DNA from: Pelagibacteraceae bacterium AG-349-L17
GTDB lineage: Bacteria > Pseudomonadota > Alphaproteobacteria > Pelagibacterales > Pelagibacteraceae
Assembly (NCBI GenBank): GCA_003278805.1
Contig: QCDC01000001.1
Span: 62,001-126,000 of the forward strand
DNA: 64,000 bases
Reading direction: 5' to 3'
Position 1 is the stretch's first letter, and every line of letters starts with the position of its first letter. The notes beneath the pieces were generated by a model, which did no database searches, had not been told where the DNA came from, and was given only the letters and a program-made list of their open reading frames with translations. This document shows positions 36,933 through 46,827 of this stretch, in pieces. The position numbers were made by a program, and so were the translations under genes.

Positions 36933-37772
36933 TTAATCAAAAAGTTTTTTAAATTTTTCTATTACACCCTTTTTATCTTTATTGATTTTTTTTGGAACTA
37001 TCTCCTTGTAATCTTTATTAAATACTTTATAAGATTTTTTGTACCACTCACTAGATTGATAATTATAACCTAAAAGACTTGCATATTTTTTTGACTCTTC
37101 AATTAGTCCAATTTTATAATTTGTTTCAACTAATCGATGCAAAGCTTCTTCAACATAAATGGTTTTATCATATTTCTCTACAACAATTTTGTACCTATTT
37201 ATTGCTGCAATCCATTTATTTTTTTTTTGATAATGCCTTGCTAAATACATCTCTTTTGAAGCTAATATATCTTCGATTAAATCTAGTTTAAATTTTGAAT
37301 CCATTGCAAAGTCTGTGTTAGGATAATCTTCCATCAATAATTCAAATTTATTTTTGGCTTTCAATAAAGGTTCTATATCTCTTTTTTCATCCTCTATCAT
37401 CTCATAATAACAAATTCCAATTAGATAATGAGCATAAGAAACTCCTTTATCTTTTGGATAAGTTATTAAATATCTTTCAAGATTTGATAAAGCTTCAGAA
37501 TAATAATTTTGAAGATAATAAGAATATGAGGCCATTAAAGCAGATTTAGGCGCCCAAGATGATTGTGGAAATAGAAGCTCAGCTTCTAAAAATTTTTGTG
37601 CTGCATTGTAAGTATCATTTTTATTTAGCTTGTCCAATCCATCTTTATAAGCTTCAATCATTTCTAATTCTTGGGTTTTTTTTTTTATATTTTGGGAAAT
37701 TGGTTGCTCTTTTGTGCATGATATTAAAATTATCAAGAATAAAAAAAATAAAACAATTTTGGAATAACTCAT
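36933..37772 (-). CDS. bamD: BamD outer membrane assembly lipoprotein
   Basis: BamD is the essential lipoprotein partner of BamA in beta-barrel insertion. The 279-residue product has a lipoprotein signal (FFLFLIILISC, Cys19) and TPR-like repeats in AAQKFLEAELLFPQSSWAPKSALMASYSYY, SNLERYLITYPKD and YALSSLGYN-type helices. The position between lpxC and ligA is common in alphaproteobacteria. It appears to share the transcript with ligA (1-nt gap to the ligA start). Confidence 0.92.
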   Translation of the reverse strand: MSYSKIVLFFLFLIILISCTKEQPISQNIKKKTQELEMIEAYKDGLDKLNKNDTYNAAQKFLEAELLFPQSSWAPKSALMASYSYYLQNYYSEALSNLERYLITYPKDKGVSYAHYLIGICYYEMIEDEKRDIEPLLKAKNKFELLMEDYPNTDFAMDSKFKLDLIEDILASKEMYLARHYQKKNKWIAAINRYKIVVEKYDKTIYVEEALHRLVETNYKIGLIEESKKYASLLGYNYQSSEWYKKSYKVFNKDYKEIVPKKINKDKKGVIEKFKKLFD

Positions 37773-37819
37773 AAAATATTTATATAATTTTCGACGATAA
37801 TTTGAAAGTTATATATATT

Positions 37820-38740
37820 CTATGCTATGGATTTCAAAATACTTCTATTAACTAAAGTGTGGGGTAAATTTCTCTCTTTGATTTCTATAATTGAAAAATT
37901 TTCACTTTTTTGAAACACTTTCCTTAACAATTCATTTGTCAAATAATGACCACCCCTATAACAATTTATGCTACCAATTATTCTATATCCCGATGTATAT
38001 AAATCACCAATACAATCTAGGATCTTATGATTAACAAATTCCTTGGGATTTCTTAATCCACCTTTGTTTAAAATCTCTTTATCTTTAACAACTATTGCAT
38101 TATTTAGACTTCCACCTTTAGCCAATCCAATTTTTTTAATTGCTTCAATATCCTCGTATAGGCAAAAAGTTCTTGAGTTTAAAATATCTTCTAAATTATC
38201 TTCATAAACATTAATTTTATTCTTTTGATTTCCAATTACAGGATTTTCAAAACATAGTTCAAAATTAATATCCAGACTTAGCTTTGAAGGTTCAATATAT
38301 ATATATCTATTCCCATCTTTAAATTCTATTTTTTTATTAATTTTTATTATTTTTATCGGGGCTTCACTTATTTCAAAACCAGCTGGTACAATTTTTTCAA
38401 TAAACTCTTTAGCTGAGCCGTCTAAAATTGGAACTTCCTCATTGTCTAGTTCTATCAAAGCATTATCAATACCAAGACCAAATAAAGCTCCCATCAAATG
38501 TTCTATAGTTGAGATTTTAACTCCAAACTCATTTGATATAGTTGTATTTAATGAAGTGTTACTTACATTGAGAAAATTGGGATAAACTATATTATTATTA
38601 TCTATATCAACCCTTTTGAATATAATTCCAGTGTCTGGAATTGCAGGTTTGATAGTTACATTTACATCAACTCCAGTATGTAAACCAATTCCACTAAATG
38701 ATATAGAGTTTTTAATAGTTTTTTGATTTAAATATGACAC
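37820..38740 (-). CDS. lpxC: LpxC, UDP-acyl-GlcNAc deacetylase
   Basis: LpxC is the committed zinc enzyme of lipid A synthesis. In 306 residues the zinc ligands are His81 (STIEHLMGALFGLGIDNA), His238 and Asp242 (NHKILDCIGD), and the catalytic His265 is in GGHYLTN, matching E. coli numbering closely. Its presence means the cell makes lipopolysaccharide. It lies after the ftsA-like gene, where ftsZ would usually separate them. Confidence 0.96.
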   Translation of the reverse strand: MSYLNQKTIKNSISFSGIGLHTGVDVNVTIKPAIPDTGIIFKRVDIDNNNIVYPNFLNVSNTSLNTTISNEFGVKISTIEHLMGALFGLGIDNALIELDNEEVPILDGSAKEFIEKIVPAGFEISEAPIKIIKINKKIEFKDGNRYIYIEPSKLSLDINFELCFENPVIGNQKNKINVYEDNLEDILNSRTFCLYEDIEAIKKIGLAKGGSLNNAIVVKDKEILNKGGLRNPKEFVNHKILDCIGDLYTSGYRIIGSINCYRGGHYLTNELLRKVFQKSENFSIIEIKERNLPHTLVNRSILKSIA

Positions 38741-38804
38741 AATGAACTTATAATTGGGTGTGATTGTTTAATAAAAACAACTAATGTTACGAGAAAAAAC
38801 AATA

Positions 38805-39503
38805 CTAACTAAATAATTGAAAAAATTTTTCAAAAATACCCCTATTTTTGCTAATTTTTGGGATTAATTGGACTTCATTTAAATTTGATCCATTTAAAAT
38901 TTTATAAACCATAACAGGAAATTTAATTTTTTGATCTTCAAAGAAACTACTTACGTATTCTTTATCTAGATACTTGTTAATCTTAATTTGATATTTTTCT
39001 AACAAATTTTCTAAGGGATATGACAAGTTTTCTGGAATTGAAATAAAGTTTATAATCAAACTTAAATCCTCTGCTTGAATTTCTTTTTTTAGGTATTCAA
39101 AATTTTTGCCATTTATCAAGTAATTATTAACAATAATATGCATTATTTTTTGATCTTTGTAACTTTTTTGAAACAATTCTTTTGACTCTACAACCAAACT
39201 TTTAATAGCATTGTAATTTAATACTTTATTGTAATTTTTTTTTTTAATTCCAATATGTGTCCTAAATAATTGCTCATTTTCAATTATTATGAATATATTT
39301 TTTACAAATTTACCAATTAACTTCTCTATTTTTAAAATATTTTCATCAAGAAAATTATCAAGACTTGTGTAATCTAAAGAATTATTTTCAATTATAATTT
39401 CATTGCTGTATAAATTCTCAAACCTTATAACATCAAATAAATAAATTTCTAATTTATTACTTGAAATACATAAGTAGGTTTCTGTATTTGACTCTTCATT
39501 CAT
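38805..39503 (-). CDS. Reduced FtsA-like division protein lacking the ATPase phosphate motifs
   Basis: This 232-residue protein sits in the ftsA slot after ftsQ (8-bp overlap) and before lpxC. The start (YLCISSNKLEIYLFD) resembles the FtsA 1A strand pair. Residues about 65-180, including VKNIFIIIENEQLFRTHIG, IMHIIVNNYLI, LSLIINFISIPENL and YQIKINKYL, follow E. coli FtsA domains 1A/1C by eye (compare VLHVIPQEYAI and VKAVERCGLKVDQLI). The DIGGGT phosphate motif and domains 2A/2B are missing; normal FtsA is about 420 residues. The tail ISKNRGIFEKFFQLF is basic-amphipathic like the FtsA membrane anchor. The homology is my inference from position and pattern. Confidence 0.55.
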   Translation of the reverse strand: MNEESNTETYLCISSNKLEIYLFDVIRFENLYSNEIIIENNSLDYTSLDNFLDENILKIEKLIGKFVKNIFIIIENEQLFRTHIGIKKKNYNKVLNYNAIKSLVVESKELFQKSYKDQKIMHIIVNNYLINGKNFEYLKKEIQAEDLSLIINFISIPENLSYPLENLLEKYQIKINKYLDKEYVSSFFEDQKIKFPVMVYKILNGSNLNEVQLIPKISKNRGIFEKFFQLFS

Positions 39504-40167
39504 TTAAAATAATTTGGTTTTCTATTCTAGCATCAATTAAAGTAAATTTCTCTCCGTCATAATTTTTTAAAAATTTATTCAAATTATTTAAGGTTTCTTG
39601 TTTAAAATTTTTTGGTAGTTTTAACAAAATATTGCTTTTTAGTTTTAAATCCCATCTCTTTGAGGGAAAAAAATACAATTCCTCAATTTGTTCATATAAA
39701 AAATTTGATTTATCTATTTTTTTTTTGAAATTAAGAAATTCATTTATATTTGGTTTACCAAATATAAATGGTAAATCATGGTTATTAAATTTAGCAGGTG
39801 TTAGTTTACCATTTGATCCAATTAAAAAAGTTTTGCCATTTTTATTTATTTGTGCAAAGAAATTTGTTTTTTCAATTTTTACATCAATAGTATTTGGGTA
39901 TATTTTAAATATTTCATATTTTTCAATTAAAGAATTTGAATTAATCAATTCATTTAAATTATTTTTATTTATAAAAAAAATGTTTTCTAAATCTAATTTT
40001 TCAATTTTATTCAAAAGAATTTGATTATTTTTTTGATCTAGACCGGATATAGTAATATTTTTGATCTTATCAAATTTTAAATTTTTAATAGCATTGTTAC
40101 TTGTAGAAGAAACAACTATTAGTAAAAAAAAATAAACTAATATTTTTTTATTTTTTTTTTGATGCAT
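39496..40167 (-). CDS. ftsQ: FtsQ/DivIB division protein
   Basis: FtsQ is a bitopic divisome scaffold. The 223 residues show a short N-terminal hydrophobic helix (KILVYFFLLIVVSS), a POTRA domain (IKNITISGLDQKNNQILLNKIEKL, then IYPNTIDVKIEKTNFFAQI) and the beta domain (FLIGSNGKLTPA). The small size and very high Asn/Lys content are typical of the neighbours. It overlaps ddl by 20 bp and the ftsA-like gene by 8 bp. Confidence 0.85.
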   Translation of the reverse strand: MHQKKNKKILVYFFLLIVVSSTSNNAIKNLKFDKIKNITISGLDQKNNQILLNKIEKLDLENIFFINKNNLNELINSNSLIEKYEIFKIYPNTIDVKIEKTNFFAQINKNGKTFLIGSNGKLTPAKFNNHDLPFIFGKPNINEFLNFKKKIDKSNFLYEQIEELYFFPSKRWDLKLKSNILLKLPKNFKQETLNNLNKFLKNYDGEKFTLIDARIENQIILNE

Positions 40168-41062
40168 CTTTCAACATCCATTCAATTAATTTTAAAAAAG
40201 TAATTCCCTTGTACGTTGCAATCTCAGGAACAAGAGATAATTTGGTCATACCAGGCTGGGTATTAATTTCTAATAAATAAAATTTTCCTTTAAAGTATTT
40301 AAAATCTGATCTTGTAACTCCTCTACAGCCAATAATTTTATGAGCGTGATAAGCGATATTCATTAATTTTTTTAATTTAAATTTTGGTAAATCAACAGGA
40401 ATTATATGTTTTGTCTTTGCTTTTGAATTATATTTTGCTTGATAATCGTAAAATTTTCTTTTTGGTCTAAGTTCAATAGCTCCTAATTTTTTATTGCCCA
40501 TAATAGCAACTTGAATCTCTCTTCCTGCAATAAATTCTTCAATCAAAACCTTTTTATAATTTTTTAATCTATTAATGATTTTACCTAAATTTTTCTTCCC
40601 ACTTATATAAACATTTACGCTTGAGCCTTCATTTAAAGGTTTAACTACGACTGGAAAATTTAGTTTTTTATTTATTTTTTTAATTAAATTAAGTTTTGTT
40701 TCGTCATAAGAATATGTAAAAAATTTTGGAGTTTTTATTTTATTTTTGATAAATAATTTTTTTGAAATTTCCTTATCCATTGCTATTGATGATGAAATTA
40801 CACCTGAATGGGTATATGGAATTTTGTATCTCTCTAATATAGTTTGGATATATCCGTCTTCACCAAACTGCCCGTGCAATGCATTGAAAATTACATCAGG
40901 TTTAAAAATTTTTATATTTTTTTCTAAATTATGGTCAGGCTCAGAAATTTTAACCTTATAACTATTTTTTTTTAATTCTTTAGCAACTTGGTAACCTGTA
41001 TCAAGGCTAATCAACCTCTCTTTAGAAATTCCACCTGACAGTATAAGTATTTTTTTTTTCAA
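40148..41062 (-). CDS. ddl: D-alanine-D-alanine ligase
   Basis: Ddl joins two D-Ala for the peptidoglycan stem. The 304-residue ATP-grasp protein has the N-terminal GGISKERLISLDTG, FNALHGQFGEDG, PVVVKPLNEGSSVNV (ATP site), EEFIAGREIQVAI and YLLEINTQPGMTK with the metal Glu/Asn. It follows murB by 1 nt and overlaps ftsQ. Confidence 0.95.
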   Translation of the reverse strand: MKKKILILSGGISKERLISLDTGYQVAKELKKNSYKVKISEPDHNLEKNIKIFKPDVIFNALHGQFGEDGYIQTILERYKIPYTHSGVISSSIAMDKEISKKLFIKNKIKTPKFFTYSYDETKLNLIKKINKKLNFPVVVKPLNEGSSVNVYISGKKNLGKIINRLKNYKKVLIEEFIAGREIQVAIMGNKKLGAIELRPKRKFYDYQAKYNSKAKTKHIIPVDLPKFKLKKLMNIAYHAHKIIGCRGVTRSDFKYFKGKFYLLEINTQPGMTKLSLVPEIATYKGITFLKLIEWMLKDASKKK

Positions 41063-41063
41063 T

Positions 41064-41969
41064 TTATTCTAATATTTTTATTTCTTTTTCCAACTTAACC
41101 CCAGTCTTTTTAAAAACACTATCTGAAACAAAATTAATTAATTTTTTCATATCCTCAAACTTAGCATTACCTTTATTTACAAAAAAATTACAGTGTTTTT
41201 CAGAGATACAGGCATCTCCAAATGATTTTTCAAGTGGAACAGACTCTCTAATTAATTCCCAAACCTTTTTGTCTGATTGATCAATAGGATTTTTAAAAGT
41301 ACTACCACTAGTCTTTATTCTTGTTGGTTGTGCCTGTTCTTTTTTCTCTTTAAGTAATTGTATCTCTTTTTTGATAATATCTTTATCTTTTTTGAATCCT
41401 TTAAATGAGGCACTTAAGAAAATAAGATCATCCGATAATCCACTATCTCTATATTTAAAATTAATATCTTTAGAAGGTATAGTAATTACTTGTCCTGATT
41501 TATTGAGTGCTTGGATAGAAATTAAAATATCTTTAAACTCCCTATTAAAACACCCTGCGTTCATTTTTATACCTCCACCAATTGAACCAGGTATGCATGA
41601 AAGAAACTCAAAGCCACCTAGACTGTTTTCCATTGCAAACTCTGATAATGATTTATCAGTAACAGCACTCCCGGCTATAATAATTTCGCTTTTGAGTAGA
41701 GATATATTGTTAAAATTACTTGTAAGCTTAATAACAACTCCATTAAATTGTTTATCTGAAATTAATGTATTTGAACCAGCTCCTAAAACAAATATCTTTT
41801 CTTGATTTTGAATTGTTTTAAGAAATTTAATTAGTTCTTTTAAACTATCTGCCTTATAGAAAGCTTTTGTTTTTCCTCCTATATTAAACCAATTTTTTTT
41901 TTTTAAATCATGATCTAATTTTAAATTATTACCAAATTCTTGAACTAAATCTTTCAAATCAATTTTCAT
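41064..41969 (-). CDS. murB: UDP-N-acetylenolpyruvoylglucosamine reductase
   Basis: MurB makes UDP-MurNAc using FAD and NADPH. Motifs: NIGGKTKAFYKAD, FVLGAGSNTLISD (FAD), LGGFEFLSCIPGSIGGGIKMNAGCF, KYRDSGLSDD and TSGSTFKNP with the catalytic Ser. The track ORF begins further upstream, but the ATG at 41969 overlaps the murC stop as ATGA, fitting the cluster's pattern, and gives 301 residues. I take that start. Confidence 0.95.
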   Translation of the reverse strand: MKIDLKDLVQEFGNNLKLDHDLKKKNWFNIGGKTKAFYKADSLKELIKFLKTIQNQEKIFVLGAGSNTLISDKQFNGVVIKLTSNFNNISLLKSEIIIAGSAVTDKSLSEFAMENSLGGFEFLSCIPGSIGGGIKMNAGCFNREFKDILISIQALNKSGQVITIPSKDINFKYRDSGLSDDLIFLSASFKGFKKDKDIIKKEIQLLKEKKEQAQPTRIKTSGSTFKNPIDQSDKKVWELIRESVPLEKSFGDACISEKHCNFFVNKGNAKFEDMKKLINFVSDSVFKKTGVKLEKEIKILE

Positions 41970-43363
41970 AATAACAATTGAGGTAATTCTCGCATCCAAC
42001 TTGAGATAGTGCCTGCGCCCATTCCTATAACAATTTTTTTTCCATAGATATTTGCTTTAATAAATTTAGCTAATTGAAATTTATCATCTACTAAAAATAA
42101 TTTAACTTTTGAATTTTTAATTATTTCCTTTGCAAAATTTATATAACTAAATCCAAGCTTTAATTTTTCTCCAGCAGTATAAATTGGAAACAAAATAACT
42201 TTATCTGCATTTTTAAAGGCAAAGGTAAATTCTTTTTTTAAATCTTTTAATCTTGATACTCTATGTGGTTGGAAAATACATATTTTTTCATAATCTTTAT
42301 AAACATTTTTTAAGCCGTCTAGCACCTCTTTAATTTCAGTAGGATGGTGGGCGTAATCATCATAAAAATCTACATTATTAAAATTGAAAATTTTATTAAA
42401 TCTTCTTTGAACCCCTTTAAAATTTGCAAGTCCTTTTTTAATATTTTTTATTGGTAGACCCACAGTCAACGCTAATGCTGCTGCAGCTACAGAATTTTTA
42501 ATATTATGAATTCCTAATAAAGGAATTTTAAATTTTCTAATTAATTGATTTTTTTTATTAGGTAATTTTATACTTAAATCAAACTCAGATAATTCTTTTA
42601 GTTGTTTTATATTTTTAATGCAAAAATTTGATTTTGTATCCAAACCATATGTATAAAAGTTTTTATTTTTTATATTTTTAATTAATTTTTTATTATTTTT
42701 ATCGTCTAAACAAATAAATGATTTACCAAATGAAGGAACCTTATTAACAAAATTTTCAAAATACTTATTTAATTTATCCATAGTACCATAATAATCCATA
42801 TGCTCTCGATCTATGTTTGTTATTATTGAATATGTTGGTGGGATGAAAATAAAACTTCCATCAGACTCATCTGCCTCTAATATAGACCAATCACTTTTCC
42901 CAAGCTTTGCAGAATTGTCTATTGAATTTATTACACCTCCATTAATAATAGTGGGATCGATTTTTGTTTCTTGGAATATAGATGCTATTAATGATGTTGT
43001 TGTGGTTTTGCCGTGTGATCCTACTACCACAATATTTTTTGATAAAGAAACAATATTGGCTAACATCTCTCCTCTTTTATAAATCGGTAATTGTTTTTTT
43101 TTAGCTGCAGCAAGCTCTGAATTATTTTTTTTAATAGCTGAGGATATAACTAGGATAGTTCCTTTATCTACATTTTGTTTCTTATGTCCAATAAAAACTT
43201 TTATTTTTTCTTTTCTTAATCTCTCAATATTTTTATTATTTGAAATATCACTTCCTTGAACTTTAAATCCTTTTCCTTTCATTATTAATGCTAGGCCACT
43301 CATGCCTATTCCACCTATACCAACAAAATGAATCAGTTCAGATTTTGCTAATTTAATTTTCAT
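41966..43363 (-). CDS. murC: UDP-MurNAc-L-alanine ligase
   Basis: MurC adds L-Ala to UDP-MurNAc. The 465 residues include HFVGIGGIGMSGLA (UDP site), the ATP loop VVGSHGKTTTTSLIA, ILEADESDGSF, TNIDREHMDYYG and DDYAHHPTEI, typical for MurC. It overlaps murG by 11 bp and murB by 4 bp. Confidence 0.97.
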   Translation of the reverse strand: MKIKLAKSELIHFVGIGGIGMSGLALIMKGKGFKVQGSDISNNKNIERLRKEKIKVFIGHKKQNVDKGTILVISSAIKKNNSELAAAKKKQLPIYKRGEMLANIVSLSKNIVVVGSHGKTTTTSLIASIFQETKIDPTIINGGVINSIDNSAKLGKSDWSILEADESDGSFIFIPPTYSIITNIDREHMDYYGTMDKLNKYFENFVNKVPSFGKSFICLDDKNNKKLIKNIKNKNFYTYGLDTKSNFCIKNIKQLKELSEFDLSIKLPNKKNQLIRKFKIPLLGIHNIKNSVAAAALALTVGLPIKNIKKGLANFKGVQRRFNKIFNFNNVDFYDDYAHHPTEIKEVLDGLKNVYKDYEKICIFQPHRVSRLKDLKKEFTFAFKNADKVILFPIYTAGEKLKLGFSYINFAKEIIKNSKVKLFLVDDKFQLAKFIKANIYGKKIVIGMGAGTISSWMRELPQLLL

Positions 43364-44417
43364 TAATTACATCCAGTATTTTTTGATTAACATTATTCCA
43401 CGTGTTTTGATAATTTAATTTCTGCAAATTATTTTTTTTTGTCATGTAATCTTGACTTTTATTTACCAATTCTAGTAAAAAATTTTCAAATTTTTGTTCA
43501 TCAAAATTTTTTTGATCAATTATCCAACAGCAACCCTGTTCTTTATAATATTTTGCGTTTTCATACTGATGATTATCTTTTGATGATGGAAGTGGTATTG
43601 CTACAAATGGAATATTTAAGAAGGATAATTCAGCTAAACTAGATGCGCCCGCTCTTGTTATACATAAATCACCTTGTTTTAGAACTTTATTAAGATTGTG
43701 ATCATAACTGAAAACTTTATTTGCAACATTGTTTTGAGAATAAAAATTTTTCAAAATATTAATATTTTTCTCACTTGTTTGATGAATAATTTTAATAGAA
43801 ACCTGTTTTGCTATACTTATTAAGGATTTATTTAAAAGTTCATCAAAGATTTTTGCACCCTGACTACCTCCGATAATTATAATTGTGAATAAATTATCTT
43901 GTTTTTGATACGTTCCAGAATCATAATATTCTTTCCTTATCAAAGGTTTAATAGTAGTTAATTTATGGTTAATTCCAGAAGGCAAATTAATTAAATTTTT
44001 TGAATAGCATATTAATTTTCTTGAAAAATTTAAAAAAAATTTATTAGCTCTTCCAAGAACCATATTTGGTTCAATTAAAAAAATTTTAATTCCCAAAATT
44101 TTAGCCGCTAAACATAACGGCAAAGACATATACCCACCTGTAGAAATTAAAATTGAAAAATTATTTTTTTTTAAAAGAAAAAAAGATTTAACAGTTAGAA
44201 ATAATATTTTTAAAATTGAAAAAGGAAGTAGAAAATAATTATTTAATTTTGGGGTGTTGATTAATACTGTTTTATAATTTTTATCTATATATGCAAGACC
44301 TCTTAAGTCAGTAGAAATCAATATTTCGTGGGTATTCTTTAAATGATTATAAATTGTTATCGCTGGTATTACATGTCCTCCAGAACCACCTGTGGATATC
44401 AAAACTTTTTTTGTCAT
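43353..44417 (-). CDS. murG: MurG, lipid II synthase
   Basis: MurG adds GlcNAc to lipid I on the inner face of the membrane. The 354-residue GT28 protein has ISTGGSGGHVIPAI, IGGSQGAKIFDELL and ITRAGASSLAELSFLNIPFVAIPLP, where the UDP-GlcNAc-binding residues lie. It is 3 nt after ftsW. The length is normal. Confidence 0.96.
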   Translation of the reverse strand: MTKKVLISTGGSGGHVIPAITIYNHLKNTHEILISTDLRGLAYIDKNYKTVLINTPKLNNYFLLPFSILKILFLTVKSFFLLKKNNFSILISTGGYMSLPLCLAAKILGIKIFLIEPNMVLGRANKFFLNFSRKLICYSKNLINLPSGINHKLTTIKPLIRKEYYDSGTYQKQDNLFTIIIIGGSQGAKIFDELLNKSLISIAKQVSIKIIHQTSEKNINILKNFYSQNNVANKVFSYDHNLNKVLKQGDLCITRAGASSLAELSFLNIPFVAIPLPSSKDNHQYENAKYYKEQGCCWIIDQKNFDEQKFENFLLELVNKSQDYMTKKNNLQKLNYQNTWNNVNQKILDVINEN

Positions 44418-44420
44418 TTT

Positions 44421-45542
44421 TTAAGTTATTTTTCTTTTTGTTAAATTTAAAATAATTCCAGCTAAAATTGATGTACTAATTATTGATGAACCACCATAAC
44501 TTAAAAAGGGCAATGTCATTCCAGTAGTTGGAAATAATCTTATATTAACTCCAATATGAATAGTGGCTTGCATTAATATTAAACTAATAGATCCAATTAA
44601 AATAAGTTTAACTTTTTCATTTGTTTCAAAATTTACTTTTTTAAAAACCATATAAATAAAGATCAGAAACAATAATAATATTAAGATTATGGCAACAACA
44701 CCAAACTCTTCAGAAATTACTGAAATAATATAGTCAGTATGGGCCTCTGGAACTCTAGTTTTAAGAACCCCCTCGCCTATACCTTTGCCAAAAAAACCTC
44801 CACTCGTTATTGACTCTATAGCTTTATCAGATTGAAAATTATGAGTTCCTAATTCTCTGTTAAAAAAAGAAAAAATACGTGCCTGAATATAATCAAACTT
44901 AGGAACATAAATAATCAAGTAAGTTAACAAAGAAGTTCCCAAAACAAATATTGCTAAGAGAATATATATATTAATACCTGACGTAAAAATTAAAACACCC
45001 CAAGAAAAAACCACTAATAATGTTTGACCAATATCTGGTTGCATTATTAAAAGCAAAGAAACAACACCTATCAAAATAGTTGATATCAAATACTTTAATA
45101 AAATATTTGATCTACTGCTGCATAAAATAGTTGATAAAATAATTATCAAAAATGGCTTTAAAACTTCTATTGGTTGAAATCTTGGTAAGAAAAATAAGTC
45201 TATCCATCTTTTAGAACCTTTAACTTCAACACCAATGAATGGCACTAAAAATAAAGAAATAAGAGAAATAAAAAAAAGAAAAATAGAGTATTTATATAAT
45301 TGTTCTGAATTTAACGAGGAAAATATAAAAATAAGTGATATTCCAATTAAAACATAAAACAAATGTTTAAAAAAAAAGAAGTAGCTATTGGTATCTAACC
45401 TATCAGAAGCTATTAAAGAAGTTGAAACTAAAGAAAAAAATAAACCAATAATAAATAATAAACTTATTAATGTAAGAATAGACTTATCTATATTTTTCCA
45501 CCATTGATAATAAAATTTATAGATAAAACTATTGGTTTGCAT
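44421..45542 (-). CDS. ftsW: FtsW, SEDS peptidoglycan polymerase of division
   Basis: FtsW polymerises septal glycan with FtsI. The 373-residue protein has about ten membrane segments, KGSKRWIDLFFLPRFQPIEVLKP (SEDS loop), MQPDIGQTLL, the large periplasmic loop GGFFGKGIGEGVLKTRVPEAHTDYI and the end FLSYGGSSIISTSI. The position between murD and murG assigns it to division rather than RodA. It overlaps murD by 14 bp. Confidence 0.96.
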   Translation of the reverse strand: MQTNSFIYKFYYQWWKNIDKSILTLISLLFIIGLFFSLVSTSLIASDRLDTNSYFFFFKHLFYVLIGISLIFIFSSLNSEQLYKYSIFLFFISLISLFLVPFIGVEVKGSKRWIDLFFLPRFQPIEVLKPFLIIILSTILCSSRSNILLKYLISTILIGVVSLLLIMQPDIGQTLLVVFSWGVLIFTSGINIYILLAIFVLGTSLLTYLIIYVPKFDYIQARIFSFFNRELGTHNFQSDKAIESITSGGFFGKGIGEGVLKTRVPEAHTDYIISVISEEFGVVAIILILLLFLIFIYMVFKKVNFETNEKVKLILIGSISLILMQATIHIGVNIRLFPTTGMTLPFLSYGGSSIISTSILAGIILNLTKRKIT

Positions 45543-46827
45543 TTGTGTACTTTTTAATTATTTGATTAAAATAATATCCTCTATCCTCAAAATTTTTAAA
45601 TTTATCAAATGAGGCCCCAGCTGGACTGAAAAAAATAATATTTTTTTTAGATTTCTCACTATTAATTTCTGAAAAGATAACCTTAAGGGTCTCCTGCAAA
45701 TTTCTGAAAGTTTTTACATTTAATTTATTTTTTAAGATACTCAAAAATTTATTTCGATGTGTTCCAAAAATATAGACTTTAAAATTTTTATTTTTTATTT
45801 TTGATAATTTAAATTTGTCTCCCTTTTTTGGAATTCCTCCCAATATCCAATAAGCATTATTCAAATTTTGTAATACATTTTCTGAAGAAGCAAAACTTGT
45901 AGATTTAGAGTCATTGATTATAGTAAGGTTTTTTTTATCAAATATAATTTGTTGTCTATAATTTAGGCCTTTAAATTTATTAATAGTTTTAATCAATTTT
46001 TTTTGATTAAGTTTTAATTTTGAAGCAATTTTAAATATAAATGATAAATTTTCTTTATTACCTTTTGAAATAAAATATTTATTTTTAACTTTTAAGAACT
46101 CTTTATTTAAATTTGAAGTCTGAACTTTATAAATTTTCGCTTTGTATTTACTTTTTTTTATTTTTTTATTAATTATATCATCTTCTTTTTTAACATAAGC
46201 AAAAGATCCTCTAATTTGAGATTTTAATAATTTAAATTTTGCATTTACATAATTTTTTAAAGTTTTATGTCTTTCAATGTGATCAGAAGTTATATTAAGA
46301 ATTACAGCAAATTTTGATCTAAAAATTCTACTATAATCTAGCTGATAAGAAGAAGCCTCTATTACAAAGATTGTTTTTTTTGTAATATTTTTTTCTGATA
46401 AAACTGGATTGCCTATGTTACCAATTAGCCTTGAATCTCTTTTTTGATCGATCAAAGCATCATGTAAAATTTTTGCAGTTGTGGATTTACCATTGGTTCC
46501 AGTAATCGTAATACTTTCATTGTTAAAAAATGAAAACAAAACGTCAAGATCAGTGTAAATTTTTTTTAAATTTTTTTTTAAAAATTTTGATAATTTACAA
46601 TTTGAGATATCGATACCAGGACTAATAATAATTCTATCAAAATTTATTTTTTGAATTTCATTTGGTTTAACTATTTTTTTTTTGTATTTTAAATTAACTT
46701 TTTGATTGTCGTCAAATAAATATACATCAGACCTATTTTTTAAAAAATTATAGGTTGAAATACCACTCTTTCCTAAACCATAAATTAATATTTTTTTTTC
46801 TAAAAAAATATTATTAAATATTTTCAT
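45529..46827 (-). CDS. murD: UDP-MurNAc-L-alanyl-D-glutamate ligase
   Basis: MurD adds D-Glu. It carries ILIYGLGKSGISTYNFL, SPGIDI, TGTNGKSTTAKIL (ATP), EASSYQLDYS, NITSDHIERH and NDSKSTSFASS. The track ORF reaches up to 46884, but the ATG at 46827 overlaps the mraY stop by one base (TAATG) and gives 432 residues with a normal start (MKIFNN), so I choose it. Confidence 0.96.
   Translation of the reverse strand: MKIFNNIFLEKKILIYGLGKSGISTYNFLKNRSDVYLFDDNQKVNLKYKKKIVKPNEIQKINFDRIIISPGIDISNCKLSKFLKKNLKKIYTDLDVLFSFFNNESITITGTNGKSTTAKILHDALIDQKRDSRLIGNIGNPVLSEKNITKKTIFVIEASSYQLDYSRIFRSKFAVILNITSDHIERHKTLKNYVNAKFKLLKSQIRGSFAYVKKEDDIINKKIKKSKYKAKIYKVQTSNLNKEFLKVKNKYFISKGNKENLSFIFKIASKLKLNQKKLIKTINKFKGLNYRQQIIFDKKNLTIINDSKSTSFASSENVLQNLNNAYWILGGIPKKGDKFKLSKIKNKNFKVYIFGTHRNKFLSILKNKLNVKTFRNLQETLKVIFSEINSEKSKKNIIFFSPAGASFDKFKNFEDRGYYFNQIIKKYTNANQ

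Noticed and set aside
39632-40024. 130-residue plus-strand ORF opposite ftsQ
   Set aside because: Phe/Lys-rich mirror of AT-rich coding sequence; no independent support.
41371-41805. 144-residue plus-strand ORF opposite murB
   Set aside because: Longest of the antisense shadows, but it mirrors conserved murB codons and has no start context.
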